NCBI RefSeq assembly: GCF_024919295.1
Contig: NZ_JANWTC010000004.1
Span: 148,534-212,533 of the forward strand
Length of the DNA stretch: 64,000 bases
Reading direction: 5' to 3'
Origin: Corynebacterium lemuris
Lineage (GTDB): Bacteria; Actinomycetota; Actinomycetes; Mycobacteriales; Mycobacteriaceae
Shown here piece by piece: positions 10,481 through 21,145 of this stretch (the first letter of the stretch is position 1; each line of letters starts with the position of its first letter). The notes beneath the pieces were generated by a model. That model searched no databases. It was not told the DNA's origin and saw only the letters and a list, made by a program, of their open reading frames with translations. A program made the translations under genes and the position numbers.

Positions 10481-11464
10481 TCAGGCCCCTTCGAGGAGGT
10501 CGTCGGTGACAGCCTCGTTGGTGTCCGACAGCCCCAGCTCCTCCGCGCGCTTGTCGGCCATGGACAGCAGGCGGCGGATGCGGCCGGCGACGGCATCCTT
10601 GGTCATCTGCGGATCCGCGAGTCGGCCCAGCTCCTCCAGGGATGCCTGGCGGTGGGCGACGCGCAGCTGCCCGGCCTCAGCCAGGTGCTCGGGCACGTCA
10701 TCCCCGAGGATCTGCATGGCGCGCTCCACGCGGGCGGCGGCGGCAACAGCTGCTCGGGCCGAACGGCGCAGGTTCGCGTCATCGAAATTGGCCAGCCGGT
10801 TGGCGGTGGAACGGCTCTCCCGCCGCAGACGCTTGTCCTCCCACTCCAGGCGGACCTGCTGCGCACCCATCCGGGTCAGCAGCGCGCCGATGGCGTCCCC
10901 GTCGCGGATGACCACCCGGTCGGTGCCGCGGGTCTCCTTCGTCCGGGCGGCGATACCCAGCCGCCGGGCCGCGCCGACCAGCGCCAGCGCCGCCTCCTGG
11001 CAGGGACAGGTCACCTCGAGGGCGGAGGAACGCCCCGGCTCGGTGAGGGAGCCCTGAGCGAGGAAGGCCCCGCGCCAGGCCGCCTCGTTGTCGGCGACCG
11101 TGCCGGAGATCACCTGCGGCGGCAGACCGACCACGGGATGCCCGGAACGGGTGACCAGGCCCAGCCGCCGGGAGAGGTCCCGGGTGCCTTCCGTCACGCG
11201 CAGCAGGTGGCGGGAGTTTTTCGAGGCCCCGCCCGGGCTGATCGTGTGCTCGTGCACCTCGACGCCGTACATCTCCGTCAGGGCCTCCGCCAGCCGCCGG
11301 GCGACGTCACCGGAATCGAGTTCGGCCTCCAGCACCAGCCGCCCGGCGATGACCTGTATCTGGCCGGCGAAACGCAGCAGCGCCGCGGTCTCGGCGACCC
11401 GGGCCGACTGCCGGGGGACCACCACCTTTGCGAGTTCGTCCTTGACTCTTGCCGTCAACGCCAC
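10481..11464 (-). CDS. whiA: DNA-binding protein WhiA
   Basis: WhiA is a DNA-binding protein linked to cell division control, and to sporulation in Streptomyces. It combines a LAGLIDADG-like N-terminal domain with a C-terminal helix-turn-helix. I choose a GTG start giving [14 protein letters not shown], 327 residues, the usual family N-terminus and length. The segment [16 protein letters not shown] (near residue 110) and [11 protein letters not shown] belong to the N-terminal fold. The C-terminal helix-turn-helix includes [10 protein letters not shown] and VAGRIRRLL. It is the last gene of the conserved rapZ-yvcK-whiA set and lies about 46 bases after yvcK. Confidence 0.93.
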   Translation of the reverse strand: MALTARVKDELAKVVVPRQSARVAETAALLRFAGQIQVIAGRLVLEAELDSGDVARRLAEALTEMYGVEVHEHTISPGGASKNSRHLLRVTEGTRDLSRRLGLVTRSGHPVVGLPPQVISGTVADNEAAWRGAFLAQGSLTEPGRSSALEVTCPCQEAALALVGAARRLGIAARTKETRGTDRVVIRDGDAIGALLTRMGAQQVRLEWEDKRLRRESRSTANRLANFDDANLRRSARAAVAAAARVERAMQILGDDVPEHLAEAGQLRVAHRQASLEELGRLADPQMTKDAVAGRIRRLLSMADKRAEELGLSDTNEAVTDDLLEGA

Positions 11465-11510
11465 GGGTGCGACCGCCTTTCTCTCGAGCTGCCCTGTGAT
11501 CCGGACCAGT

Positions 11511-12488
11511 CTAGTCGGAGGCTCCCCCACCCCGGGCCTCCCGGTACAGGCCCGTGAGCGCGGCAGCCAGTTTGGAGGGGTCGTGTTTGTTGATGCGTTG
11601 GCCGTTGCCGTCCTCCGTGCGCAGATCCTCGTAGACGATCGTCGCGCCCAGCCCGGCGGCGGCCCGCTCCAGGTAGGAACGCTCCGCGGCGGTGGGGATG
11701 GTGTCCGCGTCGACGAGGATCCGGTCGATGCGCAGGGCGGGTGCGTGCTGGCTGAGCATGTGGATGTGCCGTTCCGAGGAGAAGCCGTGGGTCTCCCCCG
11801 GTTCCGCCGAGAGGTTGAGCACGACCACCTTGAGTGCACCGGTGGCGTTGAGGGCGTCGACGATGCCCGGGATCAGCAGGTGCGGGATGACCGAGGAGAA
11901 CCACGAGCCGGGGCCGAGGGTGACCAGGTCGGCTGCCTCGATCGCCTGGACTGCCGCGCCGCAGGCCTCGGGACGTTCCGGGATCAGCCGCACCCGGCGG
12001 ACCGTGCCGGGGGTGGTGGCCACGGCAACCTGGCCGCGGACGGGGCGGATGACCCGGGGGTCGTCGTCAAGCCCGGCGACGTCGGCCTCGATCTCCAGCG
12101 GCTGGTTGCACATGGGCAGGACCCGGCCGTGGGAGCCGGTGAGCTCGGCGACCTTGTCCAGGGCCGCCTGCTCGCTGCCCAGGATCCCGGTCAGCCCGGC
12201 GATGAGCAGGTTGCCGACTGCATGACCCGCGAGTGCCCCGGTGCCGCCGAAGCGGTGCTGCAGGGTCTGGGCCCAGAGGCTGCCCTCTTCGTCGTCACTG
12301 GCCAGGGCGGCGAGTGCCATGCGCAGATCCCCGGGCGGGATGATGCCGAGCTCGCGGCGCAACCGGCCGGAGGAACCGCCGTCATCCGCGACGGTGACCA
12401 CCGCGGTGATCGATTCCGGTGCGCTCAGCCGGGCGGCGACGAGCGTCTGGTAGAGGCCGTGACCGCCTCCCATCGAGGTGATGTGCAA
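11511..12488 (-). CDS. yvcK: YvcK/CofD-like protein (gluconeogenesis factor family)
   Basis: YvcK-family proteins bind UDP-sugars and influence cell-wall precursor supply and growth on gluconeogenic carbon sources. The mycobacterial relative CuvA is a PknB substrate. The 325-residue protein starts at a TTG with a strong GGAGGA ribosome binding site. It shows [10 protein letters not shown] at residues 7-16, [16 protein letters not shown] near residue 33, PPGDLR, and [14 protein letters not shown] near residue 190, all hallmarks of the family. It is not the F420 enzyme CofD, although the fold is shared. The conserved rapZ-yvcK-whiA order supports the call. Confidence 0.92.
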   Translation of the reverse strand: MHITSMGGGHGLYQTLVAARLSAPESITAVVTVADDGGSSGRLRRELGIIPPGDLRMALAALASDDEEGSLWAQTLQHRFGGTGALAGHAVGNLLIAGLTGILGSEQAALDKVAELTGSHGRVLPMCNQPLEIEADVAGLDDDPRVIRPVRGQVAVATTPGTVRRVRLIPERPEACGAAVQAIEAADLVTLGPGSWFSSVIPHLLIPGIVDALNATGALKVVVLNLSAEPGETHGFSSERHIHMLSQHAPALRIDRILVDADTIPTAAERSYLERAAAGLGATIVYEDLRTEDGNGQRINKHDPSKLAAALTGLYREARGGGASD

Positions 12489-12523
12489 GATTTCCTCCCG
12501 GGAAGTCAGTTACGGTTGCAGGA

Positions 12524-13417
12524 TCAGTGTCGGTTGATGTCGCGGTGGATGACGTTGATGTCGATGTCACCGCGCTCCCGAAGCCGACGTCCGAGCTCCT
12601 CGGACACCGCGACGGAACGGTGGTGGCCGCCGGTGCAGCCGACGGCGACGGTGATGAAGTTCTTGCCCTCATGGCGGTAGCCACCGAGCATTGAGTCAAA
12701 CATATCGACGAAATTATCGATGAATTCCCCCGCCCTCTCCCTGCTCAGGACGTAGTCGCTCACCGGTTCATCAACGCCACGGAAGCCACGCAGCTCGGGG
12801 ATCCAGTAGGGGTTGGGCAGGAAACGCACGTCCACCATGAGGTCCGCGTCATTGGGGGCACCGTGTTTGAAACCGAAGGACTCGAAGGTGACGTGCTGGC
12901 GGTTGTGCGCCATCGTGCCGAAGGAGGCCTCGATGGTGCGGCGCAGGTCATGCACCGACAGGCTCGAGGTGTCGATGATGATGTCCGCGAGTTCCTTGAT
13001 CCCGTTGGTGATCTCCCGTTCGCGCTCGATACCCAGGTGCAGGGTGTCCTCCCCCTGCAGGGGGTGGGTGCGGCGCACACTGTCGAAACGGCGGATGAGC
13101 ACGTCGTCGCGGGCGTCCATGAACAGCAGCGTGGGGTTGAGCCCCTTGTCCGCCAGGTCCCGGAGGGTGGCGCGCAGGTCGCCGCCGAACTGGCGGGTGC
13201 GCACGTCGAGGAGGAAGGAGACCTTCTCCACCGGGGGATCCTGCGCCAGGCACAGCTCCAGGAAGTCGACGATGAGCTGCGGCGGCAGGTTCTGCACCAC
13301 GAAGAAACCCTTGTCCTCCAGTACCTTCGCCGCGGAGCTGAGTCCTCCGCCGGACATGCCGGTGATGAGGACGGGGGGTGTCGAGAAGCGGGACGGCACA
13401 CCGGAGGTTGAGGTCAT
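12524..13417 (-). CDS. rapZ: RapZ-family nucleotide-binding protein
   Basis: RapZ (YvcJ) proteins bind nucleotides through a P-loop. In enterobacteria RapZ controls glucosamine-6-phosphate synthase through small-RNA decay, but the target in actinobacteria is not established. The 297-residue protein has the P-loop [12 protein letters not shown] around residues 20-31, VQNLPPQL near residue 41, and the C-terminal region with [21 protein letters not shown] near residue 268. The ATG overlaps the end of uvrC by four bases. It is followed by yvcK and whiA. Confidence 0.93.
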   Translation of the reverse strand: MTSTSGVPSRFSTPPVLITGMSGGGLSSAAKVLEDKGFFVVQNLPPQLIVDFLELCLAQDPPVEKVSFLLDVRTRQFGGDLRATLRDLADKGLNPTLLFMDARDDVLIRRFDSVRRTHPLQGEDTLHLGIEREREITNGIKELADIIIDTSSLSVHDLRRTIEASFGTMAHNRQHVTFESFGFKHGAPNDADLMVDVRFLPNPYWIPELRGFRGVDEPVSDYVLSRERAGEFIDNFVDMFDSMLGGYRHEGKNFITVAVGCTGGHHRSVAVSEELGRRLRERGDIDINVIHRDINRH

Positions 13418-15447
13418 GGGGACATCCTATCGTGGGTCTCGGGATGGAGGTGGTCGTAGACGGCGGCCGCCAGGCGGGGGCCGAAACCCCGCACCTCGGT
13501 GATCTCCGCCTGGCTGGCAGCCTTGAGCTTCTTCACCGAACCGAAGTGTTTGACCAGCTCGGTGCGGCGGGTCGCGCCCAGGCCCGGTACGCCGTCGAGT
13601 TCGGAGACCCGCATCCGCTTCGAACGTTGCTGGCGGTGGTAGGTGATGGCGAAACGGTGCGCCTCGTCACGGATCTGCTGCAGCAGATACAGCCCCTGGG
13701 AGGCGCGCGGCAGGATGACGGGGTCGGACTCCCCCGGCAGCCAGATCTCCTCGAGGCGTTTGGCCAGGCCGATGAGGGTGACATCCACGATACCGAGTTC
13801 GTCGAAGACCTTCTGCGCGGCGTTGACCTGGGGCAGACCACCGTCGACGATGAACAGGTTCGGCGGGTAGGCGAAACGCCGCTGGTCGGTGCTCATCTCC
13901 TCGACGCGTTCGTCCGCGAAGGTCTGCGCCTCCGTCTCCTCGTCGGGCACGGCGAGTTTGTCCTGGTGGTGGCGCAGGAAACGGCGCCGGGTGACTTCCG
14001 CGATGGAGGCCACGTCGTCGGAGTGCCCGCCGCCGGCGGCCTCCCTGATGCGGTAGCGGCGGTAGTCCGATTTCCGCGGCAGGCCGTCCTCGAAGACGAC
14101 GAGCGAGGCGACGACGTCGGTGCCCTGGATGTGGGAGATGTCGGTGCATTCGATGCGCAGGGGTGCCTCCTCCAGGCCGAGGGCCTCCTGGATGTCCTGC
14201 AGCGCCGCGGAACGGGCGGTGAGGTCGCCGACGCGTCTGAGCTTGTGCTGGCGCAGCGCCTCCTTCGCGTTGCGCTCGACGGTCTCCATGAGGGCACGTT
14301 TGTCGCCGCGCTGCGGCACCCGCAGGTCCACGGCTGCGCCCTTGAGCTCGGCGAGCAGGGTGGCCACCTCCCCGGCTTCCGCGGGCAGGTGCTGCACGAG
14401 GATCTCACGCGGCACCACCGCACCGGGTTTCGGCGGGTCATGGGAGAACCTGTCCACACCGCGGCGTTCGATCTGCTTCTGCTCGTCCTGGGCCTCCACC
14501 TGCGCGCGTTCCACCGCGTCCGAGTAGAACTGGATGAGGAAGTTCTGGATGAGCACCTCGATGGGTTCTCCGGTGCGTTCGACCACCCAGCCGCGCTGGC
14601 CGCGGATCCGGCCGCCGCGGACGTGGAAGATCTGGACGCCGGCCTCCAGCTCGTCGGAGTCGACGGCGATGAGGTCGGCGTCGGTGCCGTCACCGAGGAC
14701 GACGGCCTGCTGTTCCATCACCTTGTTGATGGCCCCCAGGTCATCGCGCAGCCGGGCGGCACGCTCGAATTCCAGCTCCTCGGCGGCCTGCTCCATCTCG
14801 CGGGTGAGCTGGCGGACCACCTGGTCGGTGTGCCCGGCCATGAAGGAGACGAAACCGTCGACGATCCCCCGGTGCTCCTCCGGGCTGACTCGGCCCACAC
14901 AGGGGGCGGAGCATTTGTCGATGTAACCCAGCAGGCAGGGCCGGCCGAGCTTCTCATGCCGGTTGTACACGCCCTTCGAGCAGGTGCGCACCGGGAATAC
15001 CCGGGTGAGCAGGTCGAGGGTCTCGCGCACCGCCCAGGCGTGGGAGTAGGGGCCGAAATAGCGCACCCCGCGGCGGCGGGGGCCGCGGTAGAAGAAGGCC
15101 CGCGGGATGTCCTCACCGGTGGAGACCGCCAGCAGCGGGTAGGTCTTGTCGTCGCGGTATTTGACGTTGAAACGCGGGTCGTAGCGCTTGATCCAGGTGT
15201 ACTCCAGTTGGAGGGCCTCGACCTCGCTGGCGACGACGGTCCACTCCACCGAGGCGGCGGCGAAGACCATCTGCCGCGTGCGCGGATGGAGGGTGGTCAC
15301 ATCCTGGAAGTAGTTGGCCAACCTGGCCCGCAGGCTGTTGGCCTTGCCGACGTAGATGACGCGGCGGTTCTCGTCCCGGAATCGGTAGACGCCCGGCTCC
15401 GTGGGGATGGTCCCCGGCGCCGGGCGGTAGGTACTCGGATCAGCCAT
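13414..15447 (-). CDS. uvrC: Excinuclease ABC subunit C
   Basis: UvrC makes both incisions in nucleotide excision repair after UvrAB loads at damage. The 677-residue protein carries all four expected parts. The N-terminal GIY-YIG nuclease includes [20 protein letters not shown] (residues 19-38). A UVR/UvrB-binding motif lies around [13 protein letters not shown] (near residue 220). The RNase H-like second nuclease includes [18 protein letters not shown] (near residue 425). The C-terminal helix-hairpin-helix includes [17 protein letters not shown]. It overlaps rapZ by four bases and follows the PH-domain gene after 12 bases. Confidence 0.97.
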   Translation of the reverse strand: MADPSTYRPAPGTIPTEPGVYRFRDENRRVIYVGKANSLRARLANYFQDVTTLHPRTRQMVFAAASVEWTVVASEVEALQLEYTWIKRYDPRFNVKYRDDKTYPLLAVSTGEDIPRAFFYRGPRRRGVRYFGPYSHAWAVRETLDLLTRVFPVRTCSKGVYNRHEKLGRPCLLGYIDKCSAPCVGRVSPEEHRGIVDGFVSFMAGHTDQVVRQLTREMEQAAEELEFERAARLRDDLGAINKVMEQQAVVLGDGTDADLIAVDSDELEAGVQIFHVRGGRIRGQRGWVVERTGEPIEVLIQNFLIQFYSDAVERAQVEAQDEQKQIERRGVDRFSHDPPKPGAVVPREILVQHLPAEAGEVATLLAELKGAAVDLRVPQRGDKRALMETVERNAKEALRQHKLRRVGDLTARSAALQDIQEALGLEEAPLRIECTDISHIQGTDVVASLVVFEDGLPRKSDYRRYRIREAAGGGHSDDVASIAEVTRRRFLRHHQDKLAVPDEETEAQTFADERVEEMSTDQRRFAYPPNLFIVDGGLPQVNAAQKVFDELGIVDVTLIGLAKRLEEIWLPGESDPVILPRASQGLYLLQQIRDEAHRFAITYHRQQRSKRMRVSELDGVPGLGATRRTELVKHFGSVKKLKAASQAEITEVRGFGPRLAAAVYDHLHPETHDRMSP

Positions 15448-15459
15448 AAACCGACGATA

Positions 15460-16014
15460 CTAGTCCTGCGGCATGTAGCGGGCCTCGAGCTCGCGGAACT
15501 GCGAGACGGCCCTGACCACGGAGGCGCCGTCGGAGGCCTGCATCGCCCACATGGGGACGTACTCGAACTCCGGCAGCTCCAGGCGGGCCATGCGGGCGCC
15601 CTCCGGGAAGTGCAGGCCGTAGATCACGGCCCAGGGGTAGAACCGGGTGCCGATGATGTTGCGGATCTCCACGCCGTCGGCGTTGGCGCGGACCCGCGGG
15701 CGGGTGAAGGAGAGGTAGGCCAGCACGGAGATGACCACGCCGACGCCCGGGAAGGCCAGCTTGTCGATGAACGTGACGGTGGCGCCCGTGAACTCCAGGT
15801 CAAGGAAGTATCCCATGAAAATGTGCACCGCCATGACGATGACCACTGCGATCCAGGCGAAGCGCTTCAGCGACGTCGACCGGACCTCCATTTCCCAGGG
15901 TTTGGTGGTCGTCCGCGCGTGCGGGTCGAGGGCGGCGTAGAAGGCGCGCTCCTCATCCGTCAGCGGGCGGCGACCGGTGTGCTCGGCTCCCACGTTCTTC
16001 TCACTCACATCCAT
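15460..16014 (-). CDS. PH domain-containing membrane protein
   Basis: This 184-residue protein is of unknown function. The chosen ATG gives MDVSEKNVGAEH and lies four bases after the ribH stop. It has a polar N-terminus (1-50), two predicted membrane helices (about residues 52-71 and 87-103), and then a bacterial PH-like beta-rich domain (about 105-160) with VRANADGVEIRN and the aromatic FYPWAVIYGLHFPEG. Such proteins occur at this position after ribH in corynebacteria and mycobacteria. Topology suggests the PH-like domain is cytoplasmic. No enzymatic motif is seen. Confidence 0.8.
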   Translation of the reverse strand: MDVSEKNVGAEHTGRRPLTDEERAFYAALDPHARTTTKPWEMEVRSTSLKRFAWIAVVIVMAVHIFMGYFLDLEFTGATVTFIDKLAFPGVGVVISVLAYLSFTRPRVRANADGVEIRNIIGTRFYPWAVIYGLHFPEGARMARLELPEFEYVPMWAMQASDGASVVRAVSQFRELEARYMPQD

Positions 16015-16018
16015 CAGT

Positions 16019-16501
16019 CTATCCCCGGTTCCCGCGGAGCCGACGCAGGGTGACCGCGGCGTCGAGGGCCGCGGCCATCGCCTCGCCACCCTTGTCCTCG
16101 ACAGAATCCGGGAAACCGGCGCGGTCGACGGCCTGTTCCTGGTCGTTGGTGGTGAGCACGCCATTGCCGATCGGGGTGGACTCGTCGAGCGCGATGCGCG
16201 TGAGGCCCTCCGTCACGGAATCGCAGACGTAGTCGAAGTGGGGGGTGCCACCGCGGATGACGCAGCCCAGCGCCACGACGGCGTCATGGGTGCGGGCGAG
16301 TTCCTGGACGATGACGGGCAGCTCGAGTGCACCCATGACGTGGGCCTCCGTGAGCTTGTCGACGCCCGCCTCCCGCGCCGTCTCCACAGCGCGGCGGCGC
16401 ATCTGCTCGCAGATCTCGGTGTTCCAGCGGGCGGTGACCACCGCGACGCTCAGGCCCGCGGCGTCGATACGCTCGACGGCGGGGAGTCCTTCCTTGCTCA
16501 A
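16019..16501 (-). CDS. ribH: 6,7-dimethyl-8-ribityllumazine synthase
   Basis: RibH condenses 3,4-dihydroxy-2-butanone 4-phosphate with 5-amino-6-ribitylaminouracil to form the lumazine precursor of riboflavin. The 160-residue length is typical. Motifs are VTARWN near residue 22, [21 protein letters not shown] near residue 78 with the catalytic histidine region, and GVLTTN near residue 115. The start overlaps the ribBA stop by four bases, indicating translational coupling. It completes the ribD-ribE-ribBA-ribH pathway cluster. Confidence 0.97.
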   Translation of the reverse strand: MSKEGLPAVERIDAAGLSVAVVTARWNTEICEQMRRRAVETAREAGVDKLTEAHVMGALELPVIVQELARTHDAVVALGCVIRGGTPHFDYVCDSVTEGLTRIALDESTPIGNGVLTTNDQEQAVDRAGFPDSVEDKGGEAMAAALDAAVTLRRLRGNRG

Positions 16502-17784
16502 CTGTCTGCTCCTTCGTGCTCTGCCTCCCAGCGTGCGACGGCCGGCAGGTCATGGCCCATGCGGTCACGCTTGGTCCGCAGGTAACGGATGTTGTCCTCG
16601 TTGGGCGCCACCGGCACGGAGGTCCGGCCGGTGATCTCCACGCCGTAGCCCTGCATCGCGGCGGATTTGGTGGGGTTGTTGGTCATCAGGGAGATGGAGG
16701 TCACGCCCAGGTCCCGGAGGATCTGGCCGGCGGCCGAGTACTCGCGGGCGTCGGCCGGCAGGCCCTGCTCCAGGTTGGCGTCGACGGTGTCCAGACCGAG
16801 GTCCTGCAGGCGGTAGGCCTCCAGCTTGGACATCAGTCCGATGCCGCGGCCCTCGTGGCCGCGCAGGTAGATGATCGCCCCGCGGCCGGCCTCCTGCACC
16901 ATGCGCATCGAGGCGTGCAGCTGCGGGCCGCAGTCGCAGCGGCGGGAGGCGAAGACATCCCCGGTCATGCACTCCGAGTGCACGCGGACCAGCAGGTCCT
17001 CCGCGCCGTCGAGCTCGCCGGCGACCAGGGCGAGAAACTCGGTGCCGTCGATGAGGTGGCGGTAGCCGACGACGCGGAACTCGCCGAACTCGGTGGGCAT
17101 GCGGGTCTCCACGAGGCGCTCGACCTGGGACTCGTGGCGGCGGCGGTAATCGATGAGCTGCTCGATGGAGATCATCGCCAGGTCATGGGTGTCGGCGAAG
17201 CGGCGCAGCTCGGGGCCACGCGCCATGTCGGTCGGGTCATCCTCGGAGACGATCTCGCACAGCACGCCGGCGGGGCGCAGGCCGGCGAGCACCGACAGGT
17301 CGACGGCTGCCTCGGTGTGGCCGTCGCGGGCCAGCACACCGCCCTTCACCGCGCGCAGCGGCACGACGTGGCCGGGGCGGGTGAAGTCGTGGCGGGTGGT
17401 GGCCGGGTCCGCCAGGCGCAGGATGGTCTCCGCTCGGGAGGAGGCGGAGATGCCGGTGGTGTCTGTCGCCGCGTCGACGGTGACGGTGTAGGCGGTGTGC
17501 CGGGCATCCTCGTTGCGGGCCACCATGGGCGGCAGGGCGAGGCGGTCACAGTCCTCGTTGGTCAGGGCGGTGCAGATGTAGCCGGAGCTGTACCTGACCA
17601 TGAAGGCCACCAGTTCCGGGGTTGCCAGCTCCGCCGCGAAGATGAGGTCGCCCTCATTCTCACGGTCCTCGTCGTCCACGACGACGACCGCCTTCCCTGC
17701 CCTGATGTCGGCGATGGCGCGCTCGACGGTGTCCAGGCGCAGGCGGCCGTTCGGGTCCACAGATTCGTCACTCACGAGCGTCAA
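16498..17784 (-). CDS. ribBA: Bifunctional DHBP synthase / GTP cyclohydrolase II
   Basis: This fusion makes both early riboflavin precursors, one from ribulose 5-phosphate and one from GTP. The 428-residue protein has an N-terminal RibB domain with [17 protein letters not shown] (near residue 37) and [15 protein letters not shown]. The C-terminal RibA domain has the zinc site [20 protein letters not shown] (near residue 265) and [16 protein letters not shown]. The upstream gene ribE stops two bases before its start. The nearby rpe gene uses the same substrate pool, ribulose 5-phosphate. Confidence 0.97.
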   Translation of the reverse strand: MTLVSDESVDPNGRLRLDTVERAIADIRAGKAVVVVDDEDRENEGDLIFAAELATPELVAFMVRYSSGYICTALTNEDCDRLALPPMVARNEDARHTAYTVTVDAATDTTGISASSRAETILRLADPATTRHDFTRPGHVVPLRAVKGGVLARDGHTEAAVDLSVLAGLRPAGVLCEIVSEDDPTDMARGPELRRFADTHDLAMISIEQLIDYRRRHESQVERLVETRMPTEFGEFRVVGYRHLIDGTEFLALVAGELDGAEDLLVRVHSECMTGDVFASRRCDCGPQLHASMRMVQEAGRGAIIYLRGHEGRGIGLMSKLEAYRLQDLGLDTVDANLEQGLPADAREYSAAGQILRDLGVTSISLMTNNPTKSAAMQGYGVEITGRTSVPVAPNEDNIRYLRTKRDRMGHDLPAVARWEAEHEGADS

Positions 17785-17786
17785 CC

Positions 17787-18407
17787 TTAGCCCTCGTCGT
17801 CCCCGGCCCGGCCTTCGGCCCGGGCACCGAGCATCTTCTCCACGTACTTGGCCAGGACGTCGACCTCGATATTGACGACATCACCCTTCGCGAGCTGGCC
17901 GTGGGTGGTCTCCGCGAGGGTGGTCGGGATGAGGGAGACCTCGAACCAGTCCTCCCCCACCGCCGAGACGGTCAAGGAGGTGCCATTGACCGCAATGGAG
18001 CCCTTCTCCACGACATAGCGGGCCAGGTCCGCCCCCAGTGAGAAGCGCAGCACGTCCCAGTGCTCCGAGGAGGTGCGGCTGAGCAGGTGGGAGGTGCCGT
18101 CCACGTGGCCCTGCATGATGTGCCCGCCGAGTCGCGCGCCGGCAGCCAGGGCACGTTCCAGGTTGACGGGCGAACCCACCGCGAGCTGCCCCAGGCCGGT
18201 GCGGTCCAGGGACTCCTGCATGACGTCGGCGGTGAAGCGCTGACCGTCAAAATCGGCAACAGTCAGGCACACACCATTGACTGCGATGGAATCTCCGAAG
18301 GCGGCGTCGGAAAGCACCTTCGGGGCCTCGATGGTCAGTCGGAGGGCATCCCCCTGCGGCTCCAGGGCGGCGACGGTGCCGACCTCCTCGACGAGTCCGG
18401 TGAACAT
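17787..18407 (-). CDS. ribE: Riboflavin synthase, alpha subunit
   Basis: This enzyme dismutates two lumazine molecules into riboflavin. The 206-residue protein begins with the diagnostic [10 protein letters not shown]. It contains two similar lumazine-binding barrels, seen from the paired motifs [11 protein letters not shown] (about residue 41) and [11 protein letters not shown] (about residue 138), plus [12 protein letters not shown] in between. A short charged tail follows the second barrel. It lies three bases downstream of ribD, so the two are translated from one message. Confidence 0.97.
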   Translation of the reverse strand: MFTGLVEEVGTVAALEPQGDALRLTIEAPKVLSDAAFGDSIAVNGVCLTVADFDGQRFTADVMQESLDRTGLGQLAVGSPVNLERALAAGARLGGHIMQGHVDGTSHLLSRTSSEHWDVLRFSLGADLARYVVEKGSIAVNGTSLTVSAVGEDWFEVSLIPTTLAETTHGQLAKGDVVNIEVDVLAKYVEKMLGARAEGRAGDDEG

Positions 18408-18410
18408 GGG

Positions 18411-19400
18411 TCAGTCCTTTCGGGTGAGTTCGAGCAGGACATCATCCCCGAGACGGGTGATGCCCTGCAGCTGGAAGGTCGCGGCATCGGCCAGGCTCAG
18501 GCCGAGCGCCTCGCTGAGGACGGAACGGCCCTGCCCCAGCAGCGTGGGGGCGATGTAGGCCTGAATGGCGTCCACCATCCCGGACTCCACGAAACCGGAG
18601 GCCAGGTGTGCCCCGCCCTCCACGAGGACGTCGCGGGCACCTGTGTCCCACAACTGCCACAGCGCCTCGGGAATTCCGCGGTACTGCTCGAAACCGAGCC
18701 GGTGGAGATTGCGGGCGTGCCCGGTCAGGGAACGTCCGCCGATGACCACCCGGCGCGGCTGGTCGGGCAGCTCCACCCGGCCGTCACGCGCGGTGAGCGA
18801 GGGGTCATCGGCGATGGCGGTGCCGGTGCCGACGATGATGGCGTCGCGTCTGCGGCGATCCCGGTGGACGTGGCGGCGGGCGGGCTCGCCGGTGATCCAC
18901 TGGCTCGAGCCGTCCAGGGCGGCGGTGAAGCCGTCGAGGGTCTGGGCGAATTTGAGTGTCACGTGGGGGCGGTTGTTGCGCACTGCGGTCAGCCAGGGTC
19001 GCAACGTGTCGACGTCGTGGTCGATCCGCTCGACGCCCACGCCCTGCTGCCGCAGGTGGGCCGCCCCACCCTCGGCGTTCCGGTCGGGGTCGGGGTGGCA
19101 GTAGTAGACGAATTCGATGCCGGCGTCGACGAGTGCCTGCGAGCAGGGACCGGTGCGGCCGGTGTGGTTGCAGGGTTCGAGCGTGACGACGGCCGTGCCC
19201 CCCTCCGCCTTGTCCCCCGCCTCACGCAGGGCCATGACCTCGGCGTGGGGCCCCCCGGCCGGTTCGGTGGCTCCGGTGCCGACGAGCCTGCCCTCCCGGT
19301 CGAGGATGGCCGCCCCGACGGGCGGGTTCGGGCTGGTGGTCCCGCGCACGGCTTCGCCGGCTGCGATGGCCGCCTGGAGTGCTTCCCGGAGATTCTCCAT
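18411..19400 (-). CDS. ribD: Bifunctional pyrimidine deaminase/reductase RibD
   Basis: RibD deaminates and then reduces the pyrimidine intermediate of riboflavin synthesis. The 329-residue protein has an N-terminal zinc deaminase domain with GPHAEVMAL (near residue 51), where the His-Ala-Glu triplet lies, and LEPCNHTGRTGPC, which holds the two zinc cysteines. The reductase domain starts near residue 145 with VTLKFAQTLDG and includes VLVEGGAHLASGFV. It follows rpe after six bases. No FMN riboswitch fits in that gap, so control must lie further upstream or be absent here. Confidence 0.96.
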   Translation of the reverse strand: MENLREALQAAIAAGEAVRGTTSPNPPVGAAILDREGRLVGTGATEPAGGPHAEVMALREAGDKAEGGTAVVTLEPCNHTGRTGPCSQALVDAGIEFVYYCHPDPDRNAEGGAAHLRQQGVGVERIDHDVDTLRPWLTAVRNNRPHVTLKFAQTLDGFTAALDGSSQWITGEPARRHVHRDRRRRDAIIVGTGTAIADDPSLTARDGRVELPDQPRRVVIGGRSLTGHARNLHRLGFEQYRGIPEALWQLWDTGARDVLVEGGAHLASGFVESGMVDAIQAYIAPTLLGQGRSVLSEALGLSLADAATFQLQGITRLGDDVLLELTRKD

Positions 19401-19406
19401 GTCGGC

Positions 19407-20063
19407 CTAGACGGTGGCCAGGCGGCGCAGATTGTCGACGGCTGCGGCCGGGTCGTCCTTGCCGTAGACCGCGGAGCCGGCGACGTAGGCGTCGCAGCCG
19501 GCCTCCGCGGCCTCGGCGATGGTCTTCTCGGAGATGCCGCCGTCGATCTCGATGAGGGTCTTCAGGCGGTTGTTGTCGATGGCCTCGCGCAGGGTGCGGA
19601 CCTTCTCCAGCTGATCAGGCATGAAGGACTGGCCGCCGAAACCCGGCTCGACGCTCATGACCAGGACGAGGTCGAAGAAGCGCAGGTCCGCCAGGTAGGG
19701 CTCGATCGGGGTGCCGGGCTTGAGGGAGAAGCCGGCGCGCACCCCCTTGGCGCGGATGTGCTTGGCCAGGGCGACATGGTCGTCGGTGGCCTCGACGTGG
19801 AAGATGACGCAGTCAGCGCCGGCGTCGATGTAGCTGTCGACCCACTTCTCGGGGTTCTCGATCATGAGGTGCACGTCGAGGTGCTGGTCCGTGATCTTGT
19901 CGACGGTCTTCGTAATCTCCGGGCCGAAGGAGAGGTTGGGGACAAAGTGGCCGTCCATGATGTCCACGTGGATCCAGTCCGCGTTGGCGACGGCGCGCAC
20001 CTCCTCGCCCAGTTTCGAGAAGTCAGCGGCGAGGATGCTGGGGGCGATGATCGGTTTAGCCAT
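19407..20063 (-). CDS. rpe: Ribulose-phosphate 3-epimerase
   Basis: Rpe interconverts ribulose 5-phosphate and xylulose 5-phosphate in the pentose phosphate pathway. The 218-residue barrel shows APSILAADFSKLG at residues 6-18, the metal-binding HVDIMDGHFVPNLSFGP near residue 32, LDVHLMIENP, MSVEPGFGGQSFMP, and EIDGGISEKT near residue 172. All active-site residues expected for the family are present. It precedes ribD by six bases, linking supply of ribulose 5-phosphate to riboflavin synthesis. Confidence 0.97.
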   Translation of the reverse strand: MAKPIIAPSILAADFSKLGEEVRAVANADWIHVDIMDGHFVPNLSFGPEITKTVDKITDQHLDVHLMIENPEKWVDSYIDAGADCVIFHVEATDDHVALAKHIRAKGVRAGFSLKPGTPIEPYLADLRFFDLVLVMSVEPGFGGQSFMPDQLEKVRTLREAIDNNRLKTLIEIDGGISEKTIAEAAEAGCDAYVAGSAVYGKDDPAAAVDNLRRLATV

Positions 20064-20073
20064 GCCTATGAGT

Positions 20074-20943
20074 CTACGCTGCCGGGTCGGCCGGCCCGCC
20101 CTCCTGTGGTGGGCGGTTCCGGTTCCGTCGGCGGCGGCGCACCAGCACGAACACTACGGCGATGAGTACTGCGAGGATCACCAGCCACGGCAACGCCGCC
20201 ATGGACACGATGAGCACCGACGCCACGGAGGCCACGAACGCGGCCCAGGCCCGCTCGAAGGCGTTGGGTGGGCGGTAACCCTCATCGTCGACGGTGAAGG
20301 TCACGGTCAGAGTCGACAGGGCCACCTGATCCGCCAGGTAATCCAGCTGGGCGGTGAGGGAATCCAGATCGGCCTGCCGCTGCGTGAGGGTGTTCTCGGC
20401 GGCCAGCAGGTCCTCCACGGAGCCGGCGGTGGACATCAGCTCGGTCAGGCGGTCGATGGAGGCCTGCAGTGCCGCCCGGCGCGCCTCCAGGTCAACGCGT
20501 TCCTGGCCGACGTCGGTTGACTGGGTGGACTGGGCCACCACCTCCCCGTGGTCGGCCAGGGAATCGACGACCGTCTGGTAGTTGTCCGCCGGTACGCGGG
20601 CGGTGACCGTGGCCCGCAGCTGTTCGGACCAGGTGCTGGTCTCTGAGCTGGCGATGCGTCCGCCCCGGTCCCGGACCAGGGTGATGAAGTCCGCGGCGGC
20701 TATCTCGGGATCCTGGGTCTGCACTGTGGCGGAGCCGGTGGTGATGACGTCTTCCCGCACGTCCTCGGTCGCCGCTCTCTCTGTTTGGGCGGGGGCGGGT
20801 TCAGCGGCCCTGTCCACGGGGAAGTTGTCCTGGATCTGCTGCTGCTCCCAGGATTCTGTGCCGCAGGCGGTGCCCGCCAGCCCCAGCACCACGGCACATG
20901 CCAGGGCGGCACTGAACCGGCGGGTGATCCCTGTCCTCTTCAT
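20074..20943 (-). CDS. DUF4349 domain lipoprotein
   Basis: This is a 289-residue membrane-anchored protein of unknown function. The ATG chosen gives MKRTGITRRFSAALACAVVL, followed by GLAGTACG, a lipoprotein signal with the lipobox cysteine near residue 27. The central part matches the DUF4349 pattern: VTARVPADNYQTVVDSL, then a coiled-coil-like stretch with QERVDLEARRAALQ and LLAAENTLTQRQADLDSL. A C-terminal membrane helix (about residues 237-262) is followed by a basic RRRRRNRNR tail. It is therefore tethered at both ends, with the bulk probably outside the cytoplasm. It stops 10 bases before rpe. Confidence 0.8.
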   Translation of the reverse strand: MKRTGITRRFSAALACAVVLGLAGTACGTESWEQQQIQDNFPVDRAAEPAPAQTERAATEDVREDVITTGSATVQTQDPEIAAADFITLVRDRGGRIASSETSTWSEQLRATVTARVPADNYQTVVDSLADHGEVVAQSTQSTDVGQERVDLEARRAALQASIDRLTELMSTAGSVEDLLAAENTLTQRQADLDSLTAQLDYLADQVALSTLTVTFTVDDEGYRPPNAFERAWAAFVASVASVLIVSMAALPWLVILAVLIAVVFVLVRRRRRNRNRPPQEGGPADPAA

Positions 20944-21145
20944 GGGGTCCAGCCTAGCGAAACAGACGTGATATCGGTCACCTACCACAGTGGGGGTGAG
21001 GGGTGCCGAGAAGCAGCGGAGTTCTCCACAGCCGACGGCGACTGTCCGGGTTGTCCACAGCTCTGCGGAGTGCCCCTGGCGGGGTGTGGGCTGGCGTGGT
21101 GGGCTGGGCCCGACACCAGAAGAGGAAGAGGGGGAATCCACCACC

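Noticed and set aside
19401..20073. An FMN riboswitch for the riboflavin genes
   Set aside because: The gene gaps around rpe-ribD are 6 and 10 bases, which leaves no room for the element.
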